Virus record (IMG/VR): IMGVR_UViG_3300005355_000013
Span: 1 to 37,439 of that record
Origin: a virus
Direction: 5' to 3' (one strand)
Length of the DNA stretch: 37,439 nt
The notes under the pieces are model-generated. The model did no database searches. It was not told the DNA's origin and saw only the letters and a program-made list of their open reading frames with translations. Within the stretch, counting starts at the first letter, position 1; every line of letters begins with the position of its first letter. A program made the translations under genes and the position numbers. Shown here piece after piece: positions 1 through 8,187 of this stretch.

Positions 1-1647
1 GGGGGCCCCCGCGACGGTGTTTTGGGTGGTCCAGACGCCGTTCTTCGTCACGGTGGGCACCACCATCTTGGGGGCGTTGTAGCCCACGGTCTCGTAGGTC
101 GTGAGCGCCCCGCCCACGAGGGCCGTCCCCGCGATAATGAGGGTGCCGTTCCCGGTCCCGCCCATCACCTCGTAGTAGCGCTGGCAGCGGGCCAGGTCGT
201 CCGCCGGGTGGAGCGGCTTGTAGTCCACGGGCACGCTGCTCACAGCGAGCACCGCGTTGTCGAAGTAGTAGTGCCCGCCCGCCAGCAGGTCGATGATGAC
301 CATGACCCCCGTCACGGGGGGCGCGCTGGGCGAGACCACGTGCGTCACGGAGAGCGTCTGGTAGACATCGCCCCCCGGATGCGACGTCCCGTTCGTGCCC
401 GTGGGCCCCTCGGTGATCGAGACGCGGACCCCGCCGGGCACGGCCCCGCGGACGCGGACACTGAAGGTGACCGTGCGCCCCATGAGCGCCTGGAAGTTCT
501 CGATCTTCTGCTGGATCTGGCTGTTCCCGCCTGGCTGGTGGCTGTACTGGACGTGGAGACAGGCCCCACTGCCCGTATCCATATGGGTGGTATCCCGGTC
601 GGCCAAATAGGTGGAGAGGGCTCCCATCGACAGGAGCCAGCGGTCGGCCGTGTAGACCAGGTTGGCGGCGAAGGGCCCATTGCCCCGCTGCCACACCTCG
701 AACCCGGGGTTCGTGAGCAGGTTGCCGCGGGCCACGTCGCCAGCCAGGTTGGCATCGCCGATCCCCGTCGGCATGTGGGCCGGGCCCAGGCGAATCAGGT
801 TCACCTCGCCGCTCGTCAGGGCGGGGGAGGCCATGACCAGGCCGGGGTTGGCTCGCTCCTTGGTGCGGCTCAGTTCCACCCAGCCGAGCCCGGTCGACAC
901 CAGCGTGAGGGTGCCGCCTACCTCGCCCACGTAGTTGCGGGTGCCCGTCAGGTTCAGGTTCACCCCGTCGTGCTGCAATGCGCCGTTCTGCGTCAGGAAC
1001 TCCAGCATGATGCAGACGCCTGCCGGCCGAGCCGGGATCGCCGTGATCGTTGTCGTACCCGTCACCTGAATGAGCAGCTGCCGGCCATCCGGGACGTTGA
1101 AGGTGGCGGCTGCCGCCATGACGCCCCAGTACCGGAAGCCCAGGCCCGAAAGGTACTGCCGCTCGTCGGTGATGTCGCTCGCCAGAATCGAGGACGTGCC
1201 CTGGCGGACCAGGATCTGGGCCACGTAGAGGTCGTGGATCACCGGCACGCCTGTCGGGCCCAGGATCCGGGAGACGGCCGGCGGGACGGGGGGCTGGGGG
1301 ACGATGCCCCCCTGGATGATCACGTAAGAGACTACGGGGGAGGTCGCATTCAGGCGAATCACCAGGCGGTCGATGCGGTCCGCGCCCGCCCCGTTCGGGG
1401 CAATGGCGATGTTGTAGGTCTGCCCGAACTCCCAGAACACGCCGCGGACCACGCCCCGGCCCGGCGCCATGTCGATACTCAGGTTGGCGCCTGCCCCGCG
1501 GGGTGTGACCGCCAGCGCCTGCAGGTCGTTCGGGTAGATGCCGTCGCTCACCCACTCCTTCTGCCACCGCAGGAAGTCGGACTGGCCCGGCTGCGGGGGG
1601 ACGGACGTCGCCAGTGGGTAGTAGGCATCAGCATTCGGTGCGGCCAT
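1..1647 (-). CDS. Tail fibre / receptor-binding protein, C-terminus cut by window edge
   Basis: The frame stays open from an ATG at 1647 to the window edge, giving about 549 residues of an incomplete protein. The first 75 residues have the pattern of phage baseplate or tail-fibre N-termini (LAVTPRGAG...SIDMAPGRGVVRGVFW). From about residue 305 comes a beta-sandwich type module beginning NLLTNPGFEVWQRGNGPF, with TADRWL shortly after and CQRYYEV near residue 486. This module recurs in phage tail fibres and resembles carbohydrate-binding jelly rolls. The likely role is host-surface recognition at the tail tip. Its start codon overlaps the stop of the upstream tail gene by one base (TGATG), so translation is probably coupled. 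The assignment as a tail fibre is from family patterns; receptor and length are unknown. Confidence 0.75.
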   Translation of the reverse strand, partial: MAAPNADAYYPLATSVPPQPGQSDFLRWQKEWVSDGIYPNDLQALAVTPRGAGANLSIDMAPGRGVVRGVFWEFGQTYNIAIAPNGAGADRIDRLVIRLNATSPVVSYVIIQGGIVPQPPVPPAVSRILGPTGVPVIHDLYVAQILVRQGTSSILASDITDERQYLSGLGFRYWGVMAAAATFNVPDGRQLLIQVTGTTTITAIPARPAGVCIMLEFLTQNGALQHDGVNLNLTGTRNYVGEVGGTLTLVSTGLGWVELSRTKERANPGLVMASPALTSGEVNLIRLGPAHMPTGIGDANLAGDVARGNLLTNPGFEVWQRGNGPFAANLVYTADRWLLSMGALSTYLADRDTTHMDTGSGACLHVQYSHQPGGNSQIQQKIENFQALMGRTVTFSVRVRGAVPGGVRVSITEGPTGTNGTSHPGGDVYQTLSVTHVVSPSAPPVTGVMVIIDLLAGGHYYFDNAVLAVSSVPVDYKPLHPADDLARCQRYYEVMGGTGNGTLIIAGTALVGGALTTYETVGYNAPKMVVPTVTKNGVWTTQNTVAGAP

Positions 1648-3995
1648 CAGCCCCTCCGTTGCAAGCGTACCGTGGTGAACAGGTTGGCCCCCGCCACCGC
1701 GACGGTGAACCCGCTCGTCCCCGGGGGAAACCCCCAGAACGTGCCGCTGGTGTCGGCCGGGATGGCTACGCCGTAGGCGTCCACGATGATGCGCCGCGTG
1801 GGGTCGGCGACGATCAGCAGCGACGCCCCGTGCGGCAGGTCGTGCGCCACATACAGCGCCTCGCCCGTCACGGTGTTGGTCAGCAAGATGGTGGCGGCCG
1901 GGCCCGTGATCGTCCAGCGGGGGTACAGCGTCTCGGCCGTGCTATTCTCCACCTCGCCCGCCGCCTGGAGCGTGCCCTCGTCCACCACCGGCCAGCACTC
2001 CGTGATCGGGTACCAGGAGGTGTCGAAGGCCGGCATCGTCCACGTCTCGGAGAGCGTGAACGGCAGTACCCCCGTCGTCTGGATGAGGACAATCTCCAGC
2101 ACCGTGTCGGGCGTGCGCTCTCGCTCCTGCGTCGTGGCCACCTCGCGGATGCTCTTGAGCCGCGTGATGTAGGTGGCCCGCCAGCGATCCGCAAACACGA
2201 ACGGCATGCCGCTCTCGCGGAGCGCCCACAGGGCCCGAATCTTCCGCTGGGGGTTCTCCAGGTCGGAGCCCGGCAATTGCGTCCGCCCCGACGGCACCGA
2301 CGCCTGGAAGGTCCACTGGCGGTACGGCTTCGTGTTGAGCGACCAGCGCAGGAAGAGGCCCCGCAGCACCATGGTGTGGGTCGGGTCCGTGTTGTGGGCC
2401 GTCAGCTTGATAAAGACCCGCTTCCCCTTGATGGTGTCGATGTCTTTATCAAAGATCAATTCCGTGATGGGGCTGGTAAACACCGTGCCCAGCGCCAGCA
2501 GCGGCCCCCCGTCCACCCGGTACTGGATCGTGAAGTACCGCACGTTCTCCAGCAGATCGTCCGCAATTACCCGCAGCGACAGCAGGATCTTGTCCTCATC
2601 GGGCAGCAGCAACTCCGCCTCGGGCAGGCTCAGCGTCCCCGTGCCCGTCTTGTAGCGACAGCTGGGGTCGTCGAGGGGCCATTCCCCGTTGGACGGCAGC
2701 ACGACGTAGGTGATGTTCGCCCCCACGCCATACATCAGGGACGGGCTTTGCCCGAGCGGGTGGGTCACGCACATCGCCCGACACGAGGCGTTGGGGGCGA
2801 GCGCCAGATAGGGCGTGGTGCTGTTGGACAGAGCGTCCCGCTTGAGGATCCAGTTCGTGGCGTCGTTCGATTCCACGCTGTAGTAGAGCCAGCGATGCGT
2901 TCCGGCCATGGCCGTCGGCACGCCCTTCACCCGTTGCGGTCGCCGCGAGGGGTCCGCCCACACGGTAATGTTGCGGGCCTCGCCCGTGTTCTGGTCGGAG
3001 GGGGCGTACTGCCACAATTGGCGGTCGCGGAGAAACTGCAGGGCCAGCGGCCCCCGCTGCTGGTCGTCTTGTCGCCCCAGCCACCAGCGCAGCAGGGTGC
3101 CATTGTTGCCGTCGTAGCTGTCGAAGGGGATCAGCACGTGGTAGACCGCGCCCTCGTTGTCGATATACCCCAGTTCGTTCTGCTTCCCCACGTACACCAG
3201 CACGAGCCCGCCCCCCGGGGCCAGTTCGCGAATGCGAATGTCGGGGCGCCCACAGCGAATGGGCGTGGCAAACGCCAGCCCGTCGGGGGACGACATGACT
3301 TGATTGAACGTCGGCTGCGTCTCCCCGCCCACCGCATAAATGTTGGAGTGATCGGCCGTGAAGGCGAAGACGTACATGTCGGCAGGCGTGCTGGTCCGCA
3401 CATCCTGCAGGGTGACCAGGTCGGTGGTGTACTGGGCGATGCCGAACTCGGCGTAGCCGAAGAAGAGCTTGCCGTTAAAGCTAGCGACCGCCGCCCCCGA
3501 TGTCACCGGCGCCCGCAGGGTGAGCGCTAGCTGCCAGTTCCCCGGCCCCACCCGCTTGTATACGTGGTTGGCCGCCACCGCGACGAGCGTGTTGCCCGTC
3601 GCCACCTGCACGAACTCCCCGATCCAGTTGATGAGGTTCGTGTTCCCCGGTAGGGTCTCCACCACCTGCTCGGGCTCCATGATGGGGAGCCCGTCGGAGC
3701 AGTCCATCCCCTCCGCCTCGAAGATGGCGTTCTGTTCCTTCTGCGGTTCCACCGCATCCGTGTAGCGGCGCAGCCCGTAGGTGCCATCAAAGCGGGAAAC
3801 GGTGGAGGCGGACTCGTGGGGGGCGAAGTCGGCGTACTTGAGGTCGCCCTCGGCAATCTTCTCGCCGAAACGGCTGGCCTCCTCGACCTGGTACACCACC
3901 CGCCCGCTCTCGTCGTAAACCAGCTGGAAGTCCAGGGTGTCGACCCGGACCATCTCCTGCCGACTGGCGTTCGGGTGCGGGTGTCCCCCGATCAT
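1647..3995 (-). CDS. Large tail protein with repeat-rich body and distal-tail-like C-terminus
   Basis: This 782-residue protein starts at an ATG preceded by AGGGAG at six bases; the stop of the upstream gene lies inside that ribosome-binding site. Residues about 100-450 show repeated short beta-strand blocks (GNTLVAVAANHVYKRV, NGKLFFGYAEFG, MYVFAFTADHSNIYAVGG, HRWLYYSVES) that look like blades of a beta-propeller. The last 60 residues (AYGVAIPADTSGTFWGFPPG, then a short beta stretch) resemble the closing beta-strands of siphophage distal tail proteins. I infer a tail hub or tail-tube component linking the tail to the fibre encoded next. A podovirus tail-tubular-protein-B role is the main alternative. 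No enzyme motif is visible. Confidence 0.6.
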   Translation of the reverse strand: MIGGHPHPNASRQEMVRVDTLDFQLVYDESGRVVYQVEEASRFGEKIAEGDLKYADFAPHESASTVSRFDGTYGLRRYTDAVEPQKEQNAIFEAEGMDCSDGLPIMEPEQVVETLPGNTNLINWIGEFVQVATGNTLVAVAANHVYKRVGPGNWQLALTLRAPVTSGAAVASFNGKLFFGYAEFGIAQYTTDLVTLQDVRTSTPADMYVFAFTADHSNIYAVGGETQPTFNQVMSSPDGLAFATPIRCGRPDIRIRELAPGGGLVLVYVGKQNELGYIDNEGAVYHVLIPFDSYDGNNGTLLRWWLGRQDDQQRGPLALQFLRDRQLWQYAPSDQNTGEARNITVWADPSRRPQRVKGVPTAMAGTHRWLYYSVESNDATNWILKRDALSNSTTPYLALAPNASCRAMCVTHPLGQSPSLMYGVGANITYVVLPSNGEWPLDDPSCRYKTGTGTLSLPEAELLLPDEDKILLSLRVIADDLLENVRYFTIQYRVDGGPLLALGTVFTSPITELIFDKDIDTIKGKRVFIKLTAHNTDPTHTMVLRGLFLRWSLNTKPYRQWTFQASVPSGRTQLPGSDLENPQRKIRALWALRESGMPFVFADRWRATYITRLKSIREVATTQERERTPDTVLEIVLIQTTGVLPFTLSETWTMPAFDTSWYPITECWPVVDEGTLQAAGEVENSTAETLYPRWTITGPAATILLTNTVTGEALYVAHDLPHGASLLIVADPTRRIIVDAYGVAIPADTSGTFWGFPPGTSGFTVAVAGANLFTTVRLQRRG

Positions 3996-4004
3996 GCGGA
4001 CTCC

Positions 4005-4985
4005 CTAGTGCAGTTGATGCGAGGCGCCGAGCCAGCTGGCGTCGTCGCCGCCGGGATGGGCCAGCTGCCGGCCGTCGCCCCGCCCGGGGACCACGATGCG
4101 GGCGTTCGGCCCCCGCGGCAGCCGCTCCAGCAGCGTGGCCCGCGCCTCGGTGAGCGCCGCCGTGGCGATCTGCAGGGCGTAGAGCGCCTTGCCCACCGGC
4201 TCGGAGTCCACGTCCCACTTGGCCAGCAGGTAGCTGGCGTGCATGAGCAGGTACTCTTGCACCACATCGTCGTACTGGGGGTCGCAGGCCACCACGCCGC
4301 TATCGCTCGTGCGCCCCGTACTGCGGAGCGGGGCCCGCCCATAGAGCCGCACGAGCGAGCCCGTCGGGGGCACCTGCTCGAACTGGATCTCGTAGGCGGT
4401 GGAGCCATCGCTCTCCGTCGTGGTGTAGAGCCGCCAGTTGTAGGGCGTGGCCGTCGCGTAGGGGTAGCCCACGTAGTTGCCCTCGGTCGAAATGCTGACC
4501 GACACCTCTTCCAGCAGCGTGGCCACGATGGACCCCGGCAGGCTGGGCAGGGTGTAGCGGTACTGGTGCTCGACGACGGGAAACTCCTGGGTGATGGGCC
4601 CCGCGTAGGGGATGGCCAGGTCCGCGATGCCGGCGTTCACCGCATCCCGCAGTTTCCACCAGGGCGTGCGGGTGGTCATGTAGTAGGTGGCCGGGCCGTG
4701 GGCGTTCGTGAGCGCCTCGGGCCAGGCCCGGGCGAAGTCCACGGAGGTCCCCGCCTGGTGATAGGTCGTCGCCCGCCGGTGCTCACCGCAGTTCGTGCCC
4801 GCATTGAGGCTGGTCCGGGGGCAGTACACCCAGGCGTTCAGGCGGTCGACGTTCTCCACGAAGTAGTCGGCAAAGGTGCCGCAGATGAGTTGCCGGGTGG
4901 ACCCCGCCGCGTCGGGCACCAGGGTCAGGAGTTCGCTCCGCCGGTCGGCCAGGGTGGCTACGAGGTCGAGGATGGGGAGCCCCAT
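4005..4985 (-). CDS. Probable neck or tail adaptor protein, unidentified
   Basis: A 326-residue protein starting at an ATG with GGAG seven bases upstream. I do not recognise a family. It has an alpha-helical N-terminus (MGLPILDLVATLADRRSELL), a beta-rich middle (residues about 110-230) and a helical C-terminal part with LLMHASYLLAKWDVDSEPVG near residue 250, ending in a polar tail. Mixed helical ends around a beta core and its place between the tail hub gene and capsid genes suggest a connector, tail-tubular-A-like or other neck protein; that is inference from position only. The preceding gene overlaps its start by 28 bases, while the following gene begins nine bases after its stop, so the three are surely co-transcribed. 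Confidence 0.5.
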   Translation of the reverse strand: MGLPILDLVATLADRRSELLTLVPDAAGSTRQLICGTFADYFVENVDRLNAWVYCPRTSLNAGTNCGEHRRATTYHQAGTSVDFARAWPEALTNAHGPATYYMTTRTPWWKLRDAVNAGIADLAIPYAGPITQEFPVVEHQYRYTLPSLPGSIVATLLEEVSVSISTEGNYVGYPYATATPYNWRLYTTTESDGSTAYEIQFEQVPPTGSLVRLYGRAPLRSTGRTSDSGVVACDPQYDDVVQEYLLMHASYLLAKWDVDSEPVGKALYALQIATAALTEARATLLERLPRGPNARIVVPGRGDGRQLAHPGGDDASWLGASHQLH

Positions 4986-5386
4986 ACCAATGCTCCTGTC
5001 GGAGCCTCCGCCTCGACGGGCGGCCGCCCCAGCGCCTCATCCTCTTCCCGTAGCTGCGCCTCGTGGAACTGGCTCACCACCTCGGGCGCCATCCAGCCCG
5101 GCACCGTGTACTCGTCGGGCGGGATGATCGAGCCGGAGGGGTCCGCGAGCAGGGCCCGGGGGGTGAGCAGGCGTTTCTCCATGTCCGCCACCCAGCGGCC
5201 CACATGCCCCAGGTAGGACGGTTCCAGGGCCACCGTGATCTCGGGCTTGCTCAGGCACCACATCAGGGTGCGCTCGTCATAGATACGGGCATGCCCCCCA
5301 CGGAAGGCGAGGAGATACCCGGGCGGCGCGGCGGGCACCGCCCGGGTCCAGGGGGGGTTGTGGTAGCAGTTAGCTATGAGTCGCAT
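4958..5386 (-). CDS. Small virion-region protein, unidentified
   Basis: The frame is open further upstream, but the best start is the ATG at 5386 (MRLIANCYHNPPWTRAVP), with GAGG at nine bases; the extension would run through the opposing HNH gene. This gives 142 residues. The sequence has a short basic and aromatic N-terminus, a segment with TLMWCLSKPEITVALEPSYL, and an acidic Gln/Glu-rich C-terminus (QFHEAQLREEDEALGRP). No known domain was recognised. It overlaps the next tail-region gene by 28 bases, suggesting coupled expression and a structural or assembly role. It is the first minus-strand gene after the HNH insertion. Confidence 0.55.
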   Translation of the reverse strand: MRLIANCYHNPPWTRAVPAAPPGYLLAFRGGHARIYDERTLMWCLSKPEITVALEPSYLGHVGRWVADMEKRLLTPRALLADPSGSIIPPDEYTVPGWMAPEVVSQFHEAQLREEDEALGRPPVEAEAPTGALVWGSPSSTS

Positions 5387-5462
5387 GGTATATTGCCTCA
5401 CACAAAAACGGGACGGCGCCGCGTCAACGGCCCGCCCCACGACACCGAAGATTGGAGCTTCG
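5387..5462. promoter_or_regulatory. Short gap between divergent genes
   Basis: This 76-base gap separates the leftward tail-region gene from the rightward HNH gene. It holds the ribosome-binding site of each (GAGG for the leftward gene near 5395, GGAG at 5454-5457 for the rightward gene). A TATATT sequence at 5388-5393 could serve as a -10 element, but no good -35 partner is visible. Confidence 0.25.
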
Positions 5463-5900
5463 ATGCAGGTGCATCCTACCACGAAGCAGCGTGTTCTCCT
5501 CTGGCTCAAGATCGACTTCAATGGCCCAATCCCCGAGTACCGCCCCGACCTGGGCCCCTGCTGGCTCTGGACCGGCTGCGTCGACCGTGACGGGTACGGC
5601 CAGCACAAGATCCGTCCGCGCCAGTACAAGGCCCACCAGGTTGTCTACGAGGTGGTGTATGCCTGCTCGAAGCTGCCGGGCTACCAGTACGACCATCTGT
5701 GCCGAGTACATCGCTGCGTGAACCCCACCCACCTGGAACCTGTCACCCCGAAGGAGAACTCGGAGCGGAGCGCCCCGGCTACGAAGCTGCTCTGCAAGCG
5801 TGGCCATCCGTTCGACTACTGGAACGGCAAGAATCGGTACTGCCGCGCCTGCAATGCTGAGCACCATCGTCGCTACCGATCCCAGTCGATAGCGTCGTAG
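5463..5900 (+). CDS. HNH homing-type endonuclease
   Basis: The frame opens at 5376, but the ATG at 5463 is preceded by GGAG at five bases and gives 145 residues. The order of motifs is that of free-standing phage HNH endonucleases: CWLWTGCVDRDGYGQHKI (residues 33-50), KAHQVVYE (H58), YDHLC (D77, H78, C80), CVNPTHLEPVTPKEN (C85, N87, H90, N99) and a second zinc pair CKRGHP...CRAC (C111, C127, C130). It should nick or cut DNA with a beta-beta-alpha-metal active site. It is the only rightward gene in the leftward virion block and its 3' end overlaps the opposing zinc-protein gene by 28 bases. Both facts suggest a mobile insertion that spreads by cutting related genomes lacking it. Confidence 0.88.
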   Translation: MQVHPTTKQRVLLWLKIDFNGPIPEYRPDLGPCWLWTGCVDRDGYGQHKIRPRQYKAHQVVYEVVYACSKLPGYQYDHLCRVHRCVNPTHLEPVTPKENSERSAPATKLLCKRGHPFDYWNGKNRYCRACNAEHHRRYRSQSIAS

Positions 5901-6244
5901 GCCGCACGATAGGCGTCACTGGGAACGCTGATCGTGCGTCCTCGTTCCGCCGACTGGGTGCCCCACTTCGACTTCACGCCCTTGGCCGCATCCGCAGCAA
6001 CGCCCTGCTCAGTTGTTCTGGCCCAGCTTGCCCCACAACCGTCCTGCCCAGGCCCCTTGGGGCAACCGTAGATGGCGGCGTGTAAATAGTTCTCACCGTT
6101 ACCCGCGTGCGTCCCACCGATCTTCCATTTGCGCTCGACGTCCCGCTTGCCGCAAGCGGGGTTTATACAGTTGTCATAATGACTCCCCTCCTTCCGCCCC
6201 TCGGTTGTCCAATCGCCCTTGTTGAGACCAATCACCGCTGCCAT
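5873..6244 (-). CDS. Small zinc-binding protein
   Basis: Of two possible starts, the ATG at 6244 has GGAG six bases upstream, whereas the one at 6256 has none, so the product is 123 residues. Four cysteines are arranged C26-x4-C31 (CINPACGKRD) and C61-x8-C70 (CPKGPGQDGC), consistent with a single zinc ribbon or treble-clef site. The C-terminus is helical and acidic (SDAYRAAYDAIDWDR). I do not recognise the family. It lies after the capsid-region terminator hairpin and before the tail genes, and its last 28 bases overlap the 3' end of the HNH gene on the other strand. Function could be nucleic-acid binding or a virion component. Confidence 0.6.
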   Translation of the reverse strand: MAAVIGLNKGDWTTEGRKEGSHYDNCINPACGKRDVERKWKIGGTHAGNGENYLHAAIYGCPKGPGQDGCGASWARTTEQGVAADAAKGVKSKWGTQSAERGRTISVPSDAYRAAYDAIDWDR

Positions 6245-6264
6245 GGGGTACTCCATATTTGCGA

Positions 6265-6298
6265 ACGGCCCGCCCGGCAAGGAGAGCGGGCGGGCCGT
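6265..6298 (-). terminator. Strong hairpin after the capsid gene cluster
   Basis: Perfect 11-base arms (ACGGCCCGCCC at 6265-6275 and its complement at 6288-6298) enclose a 12-base loop. It lies 30 bases past the stop of the head accessory gene in the leftward direction. There is no U-run, so it may be a weak or factor-assisted terminator or an mRNA-stabilising hairpin that raises capsid expression over the tail genes. Confidence 0.6.
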
Positions 6299-6327
6299 CC
6301 AGGTTAGGGGGGAGGAGCCCCCTGCCG

Positions 6328-6891
6328 TCAGTAGGCGATGGCTTGGCGCCCCACCAACTGCACGTTGTGGATCTTCGCCGTCCCGGAGGCGGCTCCTGTC
6401 TGGAGTCGCCACTCGGCGGTGACCACCTGCCCCAGCCCCCCCAGATACACTGGCGTGCCCAGAATCACCCGAGTCTTGTAGAGGGCGGCCCGCTGCGTGA
6501 CGGGCAGCACCGTCGAGGTGCCGTCGTCGGTGTCGTAGGTGAGTGTCCCGCCAAAGGGCGTCGCGGCCACCCGGGCCGCGTTCCCCGTGATGGTCTCCTG
6601 GTTGATCGTGACCGAGTGCTGCTGGAGGTCCACCGCGCCGATGGCGTAGCTCAGCCAGATCTGCTCTAGCTTGAACCCCATGCGGTCGACCCGCTGGTCG
6701 TTCGTGAGCACCGAGGGGATGACCGAACTAATGGGAATCCCAACGTAGAAGTCGCCCGCGGCCGTCGGTAGTGAGAGCGAGTACTGGCCCTGGGCCTCAC
6801 GGACCGGGACCACGGCCGCGAGGGGGGTGATGAGACTGCGCAACGGCACCGTGAACTGCATGTTCTGCCGCTCGGCATGGGCTCCGGACAT
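6328..6891 (-). CDS. Probable head accessory / decoration protein
   Basis: A 187-residue protein starting at an ATG with GGGAG seven bases upstream, 24 bases after the major capsid gene. It is rich in beta-strand-forming residues (QYSLSLPTAAGDFYVGIPIS, GGTLTYDTDDGTSTVLPVTQ, GTAKIHNVQLVGRQAIAY), has no cysteine, and shows no catalytic motif. I do not recognise a named family. A small beta protein directly after the major capsid gene and before a terminator is typically a decoration, cement or head-completion protein; that is inference from position. It should be abundant in virions if correct. Confidence 0.6.
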   Translation of the reverse strand: MSGAHAERQNMQFTVPLRSLITPLAAVVPVREAQGQYSLSLPTAAGDFYVGIPISSVIPSVLTNDQRVDRMGFKLEQIWLSYAIGAVDLQQHSVTINQETITGNAARVAATPFGGTLTYDTDDGTSTVLPVTQRAALYKTRVILGTPVYLGGLGQVVTAEWRLQTGAASGTAKIHNVQLVGRQAIAY

Positions 6892-6915
6892 CGTTCTCTC
6901 CCTTGTCGTGCGGCG

Positions 6916-8139
6916 TTAGATGCTACCGCCCACTTCGCCCCGTAGATTCCAACGGGACCGTGCCCGTGCGTACCCCAGGATGGCGTACCACCCGAACGTC
7001 AGGAAGCGCCCCAGGCGGTCGAAGGGGCCCGTCACGACCGTCTCGCCGTAGGGCCCCGTCTCGTCCGACGCAATTTTGAGGAGTGACATCGGCCCGACCA
7101 CGTGTACCGGGTAGACCGAGTTCTTGTTGCTGACCGTAATACCCGGTGCGTGCGCGTAGCGGAGCCCGCCCGCCTCGCCCGGACCCGGATCCATCGCCAC
7201 AATGTCCAGGCCCCCGCCCGCGGCGCCGCCCGTGCCCACGTTGGTGATCAGCACGAACTCGTTCGTGTCGACCCAGGTGTTGCCCGGCTCGGCCGCATCC
7301 TGCAGGGTGACCCACTGGCCCGCCACGAAGCCGGAGTTGGAGGTCACCTTGATGTTCGAGTCGCCGATGTTCGCCGCGGCCGCCAGCGTGGTGCTCGCGG
7401 GGCTCGTCGACCGGGCCGCGCCCTGGCCCCAGAAGGCTTTGGCCGCACCCGTCACAATCAGCCGCATCCCGGCCCACGCCGCGAGTTCGCCGTTCAGCAG
7501 CATTTCGGGGGTGGTGCGGATGGACATGTCGCGGGCGTTGGCGTTCTGCTGCAGGAGGTCGTAGTAGGGGACGGGGTGCATGATCGACACGAGGGTGCCG
7601 TCATCGAAGGTGGGGATGCCCATGGAGCGGGCCATCAGGATAGACAGCTTCTCCAGGAAGGCGCCGTTCAGGCGGTCCGCGGCCGTGTCAATGCCGGCGA
7701 ACCCCGCCCGTGCGGTCTGGCTGTTGTGGAATAACTGGATGCCACCGCCGCCCAGCGTGTTGCGGGCCAGGCGGTCCAGGCTCTCGGCCATGGAGTAGCC
7801 GTTCAGCTGGGCGGCCTGCTGGTACACGTCGGGGTACGCCGTGGCGACCAGGAACCGGGTGACCTCCACCGCATCGCCGTACTCGAACAGCTGGATCTGG
7901 ATGTCGGTGCCGTTCAGGCGCTGGGGCACCACGTCCGTCAGTTCGTCGAGGGGGGTGGCGTTGGGCTGGTTCGACGCCATGAGCGGGAACTTGTAGATGT
8001 TCCCCTTGACGCCGCCGGTCTCAATGCGCGTGGCCGCTAGCTGGTCGAAGTAGAGGTACTTCTGCGACTCAATCCAGAAGTCGGCATCGTAGATCGTCTG
8101 GACTTCATTGGCGAGGGCGGTACTGGTCGTCGTCGCCAT
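6916..8139 (-). CDS. Major capsid protein, N4 gp56 family
   Basis: The frame opens at 8169 but the ATG at 8139 has GGAG seven bases upstream, giving 407 residues. The N-terminus ANEVQTIYDADFW (residues 9-21), followed by DQLAATRIETGGVKGNIYKF, TPLDELTDVVPQRL and then EYGDAVEVTRF, is the hallmark pattern of N4-gp56-family HK97-fold capsid proteins. A domain inserted in the C-terminal half (about residues 255-340) holds a beta-rich motif (VTSNSGFVAGQWVTLQDAAE) like surface-exposed insertions in other capsids. It builds the icosahedral shell on the scaffold encoded just upstream. Length is normal for the family. Confidence 0.9.
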   Translation of the reverse strand: MATTTSTALANEVQTIYDADFWIESQKYLYFDQLAATRIETGGVKGNIYKFPLMASNQPNATPLDELTDVVPQRLNGTDIQIQLFEYGDAVEVTRFLVATAYPDVYQQAAQLNGYSMAESLDRLARNTLGGGGIQLFHNSQTARAGFAGIDTAADRLNGAFLEKLSILMARSMGIPTFDDGTLVSIMHPVPYYDLLQQNANARDMSIRTTPEMLLNGELAAWAGMRLIVTGAAKAFWGQGAARSTSPASTTLAAAANIGDSNIKVTSNSGFVAGQWVTLQDAAEPGNTWVDTNEFVLITNVGTGGAAGGGLDIVAMDPGPGEAGGLRYAHAPGITVSNKNSVYPVHVVGPMSLLKIASDETGPYGETVVTGPFDRLGRFLTFGWYAILGYARARSRWNLRGEVGGSI

Positions 8140-8187
8140 CGAGGATCTCCCCGCGCCCAGTGGGCGCACTGATGGCGCGGGAGACGG

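Noticed and set aside
22-1776. 584-residue open frame on the plus strand
   Set aside because: It lies opposite the tail fibre frame and is His/Arg/Pro/Gly-rich with no domain; the minus-strand frame has clear tail-fibre motifs.
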